Of a stretch of DNA of 64,000 bases, positions 61,965 to 64,000 are shown piece by piece. The notes under the pieces were generated by a model, which saw nothing but the letters and a program-made list of their open reading frames with translations, ran no database searches and was not told where the DNA came from. Both the position numbers and the translations under genes were made by a program. The DNA is taken from the NCBI GenBank assembly GCA_965243605.1, contig CBDEVQ010000025.1, positions 62,001-126,000 on the forward strand, in the 5' to 3' direction. This stretch comes from JBMYYR01 sp965243605 (lineage in GTDB: Bacteria > Bacteroidota > Bacteroidia > Flavobacteriales > CAJXXR01). The first letter of the stretch is position 1. The number at the start of each line of letters is the position of its first letter.

Positions 61965-63857
61965 ATGAGTAAAATAATAGGAATAGATTTAGGGACGACG
62001 AATTCATGTGTTTCTGTAATGGAAGGAAATGAACCAATCGTAATTGCAAACAGTGAAGGTAGAAGAACAACTCCATCTATGATTGCATTTGTAGAAGGTG
62101 GTGAAATTAAAGTTGGTGATGCAGCAAAACGTCAAGCCATTACTAACCCAACAAAAACTATCTATTCTATCAAAAGATTCATGGGAGAAGCTTTTGATAA
62201 AATAACAAAAGAAGCAGCAGCAGTTCCATATAAAGTAGTTAAAGGAGATAACAACACACCAAGAGTTGATATCGATGGTAAATTATATACTGCTCAAGAG
62301 CTTTCAGCGATGACACTTCAAAAAATGAAGAAAACTGCTGAAGACTATTTAGGAACATCAGTATCAGAGGCTGTAATTACAGTTCCTGCATACTTTAACG
62401 ATGCACAACGTCAAGCAACAAAAGAAGCTGGTGAAATTGCAGGTTTAAAAGTTCGTCGTATTATCAACGAAACAACAGCAGCAGCATTAGCTTACGGATT
62501 AGATAAAAAAGACGACGATAGAACAATTGCAGTATTTGACCTTGGTGGTGGTACTTTTGATATTTCTATCTTAGAATTAGGTGATGGAGTTTTCGAAGTA
62601 AAATCTACAAACGGAGATACTCACTTAGGTGGAGATGACTTTGACCAAGTAATTATTGACTGGTTAGCTAACGAATTTAAAGCGGAAGAAAACATGGATC
62701 TTAAGCAAGACCCAATGGCTTTACAACGTTTAAAGGAAGCTGCTGAAAAAGCAAAAGTTGAGTTATCATCTTCTACTCAAACTGAAATTAACTTACCATA
62801 TATTACAGCAACTGCAACAGGACCTAAGCACTTAGTAAGATCACTTTCTAGAGCTAAATTCGAGCAGTTAGCAGATTCTTTAATCCAACGTTCTATCGAG
62901 CCATGTAAAAAGGCAATGAGTGATGCAGGATTAACAAATAGCGATATTGATGAAGTAATCTTAGTTGGTGGATCTACACGTATTCCTGCAATTCAAGATG
63001 TAGTTAAGAAATTCTTCGGAAAAGAGCCTTCTAAAGGAGTTAACCCGGATGAGGTAGTAGCTGTTGGAGCTGCAATTCAAGGTGGTGTATTAACAGGAGA
63101 AGTAAAAGATGTTCTTTTATTAGATGTTACACCATTATCTTTAGGAATTGAAACAATGGGTGGAGTAATGACTAAACTTATTGATGCTAACACAACAATC
63201 CCTACAAACAAATCTCAGGTATTCTCTACAGCAGCAGATAACCAACCAGCGGTTGATATCCATGTATTACAAGGAGAACGTCCTATGGTAGCTGGAAACA
63301 AGACTATTGGTCGTTTCCAATTAGCAGATATTCCACCAGCACGTCGTGGAGAGCCTCAAATTGAAGTAATTTTTGATATTGATGCTAACGGAATCTTAAA
63401 AGTAACCGCTAAAGACCAAAAAACAGGGAAAGAGCAGCACATTAAGATTGAAGCATCTTCAGGATTATCTGATGAGGAAATCGATAGAATGAAGGCTGAA
63501 GCTGAAGCCAATGCAGATGCAGATGCTCAAGCTAAAGAAGTGGCTGATAAAGTAAACCAAGCAGATCAAACTATTTTCCAAACTGAAAAGCAATTAGAAG
63601 AACTTGGAGATAAGATTCCTGCAGAGCAAAAGTCTCAAATTGAGGGCGCATTAGCTGAACTTAAAAAAGGACACGAAGCTAAAGATGTTGCTTTAATTGA
63701 CCCAGCAATGGAAACATTAAACAAATTATTACAAGAAATGTCTCAGGCGGCTTACGCACAAGGAGGAGCAGAGGAACAAGCTCAAGCTCAACCAGAAGGT
63801 AATGCAGAAGGAAGTACTGAAGATGTTCAGGATGTAGATTTTGAAGAAGTAAAATAA
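61965..63857 (+). CDS. dnaK: Chaperone DnaK (Hsp70)
   Basis: 630 residues. Start GIDLGTTNSCVSVMEG, nucleotide-binding motifs (VFDLGGGTFDIS, LVGGSTRIPAIQ), linker VLLLDVTPLSLGIETMGG, substrate domain and the acidic end VQDVDFEEVK. A gap-free, full-length cytoplasmic ATP-dependent chaperone. dnaJ and grpE are not adjacent in the window. Confidence 0.97.
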   Translation: MSKIIGIDLGTTNSCVSVMEGNEPIVIANSEGRRTTPSMIAFVEGGEIKVGDAAKRQAITNPTKTIYSIKRFMGEAFDKITKEAAAVPYKVVKGDNNTPRVDIDGKLYTAQELSAMTLQKMKKTAEDYLGTSVSEAVITVPAYFNDAQRQATKEAGEIAGLKVRRIINETTAAALAYGLDKKDDDRTIAVFDLGGGTFDISILELGDGVFEVKSTNGDTHLGGDDFDQVIIDWLANEFKAEENMDLKQDPMALQRLKEAAEKAKVELSSSTQTEINLPYITATATGPKHLVRSLSRAKFEQLADSLIQRSIEPCKKAMSDAGLTNSDIDEVILVGGSTRIPAIQDVVKKFFGKEPSKGVNPDEVVAVGAAIQGGVLTGEVKDVLLLDVTPLSLGIETMGGVMTKLIDANTTIPTNKSQVFSTAADNQPAVDIHVLQGERPMVAGNKTIGRFQLADIPPARRGEPQIEVIFDIDANGILKVTAKDQKTGKEQHIKIEASSGLSDEEIDRMKAEAEANADADAQAKEVADKVNQADQTIFQTEKQLEELGDKIPAEQKSQIEGALAELKKGHEAKDVALIDPAMETLNKLLQEMSQAAYAQGGAEEQAQAQPEGNAEGSTEDVQDVDFEEVK

Positions 63858-63880
63858 GACGTTTACTGACACAATAAATA

Positions 63881-63910
63881 AAAGGCTCTGTTGAAAAACA
63901 GAGCCTTTTA
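63881..63910 (+). terminator. Rho-independent terminator of dnaK
   Basis: AAAGGCTCTGTT / AACAGAGCCTTTT with a GAAA loop. Confidence 0.92.
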
Positions 63911-64000
63911 TGGTTTTATGATATACCCGACAAGTTGAAAGGAAAAATTAGAAAGGTTGACGAGATTGAAAAAGTGTATAAAGCCATAAACGGCCTAGAT

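Noticed and set aside
63911..64000. Start of a further gene at the right edge
   Set aside because: A frame with LKGKIRKVDEIEKVYKAING is open to the edge but has no clear start, and too little is visible to call a gene.

Overview
The window is AT-rich DNA from a member of the Bacteroidota, most likely Flavobacteriales. The evidence is type IX secretion (T9SS) cargo with C-terminal sorting domains, a PorP/SprF-family protein, a PorV/PorQ-family barrel, a gliding-motility-type CHU_C protein, a short 287-residue primary sigma factor, many small lipoproteins, and starts without strong Shine-Dalgarno sequences.

The flanks are ordinary chromosome. On the left (1-4.5 kb) are a YjiK/SdiA-regulated-like protein, a broken lipoprotein gene, a DUF2853 protein, rplS and pruA. 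On the right (38-64 kb) are small membrane proteins, T9SS cargo and lipoproteins, then a housekeeping minus-strand block (rluD-like, rpe, rpoD, udk, an MbnP-like lipoprotein, lnt, PorV/PorQ), and a plus-strand block with a CHU_C adhesin-like protein, PorP/SprF, an MsbA-like ABC exporter and dnaK.

The accessory region lies between. At 4.5-10.5 kb a Bacteroidota-type tyrosine recombinase occurs as two broken, complementary copies in direct repeat, 5,375 bp apart. The first lacks a usable N-terminus and the second lacks the catalytic C-terminus. Between them are four genes, three on the minus strand, punctuated by a ~140 bp non-coding repeat.

From 10.6 to 37.4 kb is a one-directional array of about 17 gene cassettes. 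Each cassette begins at a GTT-R core and ends in an imperfect palindrome that behaves like an integron attC site. Several cassettes end with a sequence complementary to their own first bases, as expected if they circularise and insert by integron-type recombination. No IntI-type integrase is visible in the window, so by known classes this is a CALIN-like array (attC cluster lacking integron-integrase). Two attC forms occur: short (about 50-135 bp) and long (about 195-207 bp, sharing an inner block of ~130 bp).

Cassette cargo is mostly unknown small proteins, but includes a NACHT-type NTPase with a restriction-endonuclease-like head, a two-gene ATPase plus putative nuclease unit, a DUF5655-type predicted nuclease, a 4-fold beta-flower protein, an Imm8-like protein and a protein built of 13-residue repeats. 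The array has been damaged and reshuffled. Two identical IS3-family elements in opposite orientation interrupt two cassette genes. An IS1595-type fragment splits one attC. Two cassette genes are duplicated. A 5-6 kb stretch is filled by a non-coding repeat family (period up to 623 bp) with strong, apparently covarying stem-loops.

All family names come from reading the translations by eye; no database search was run.
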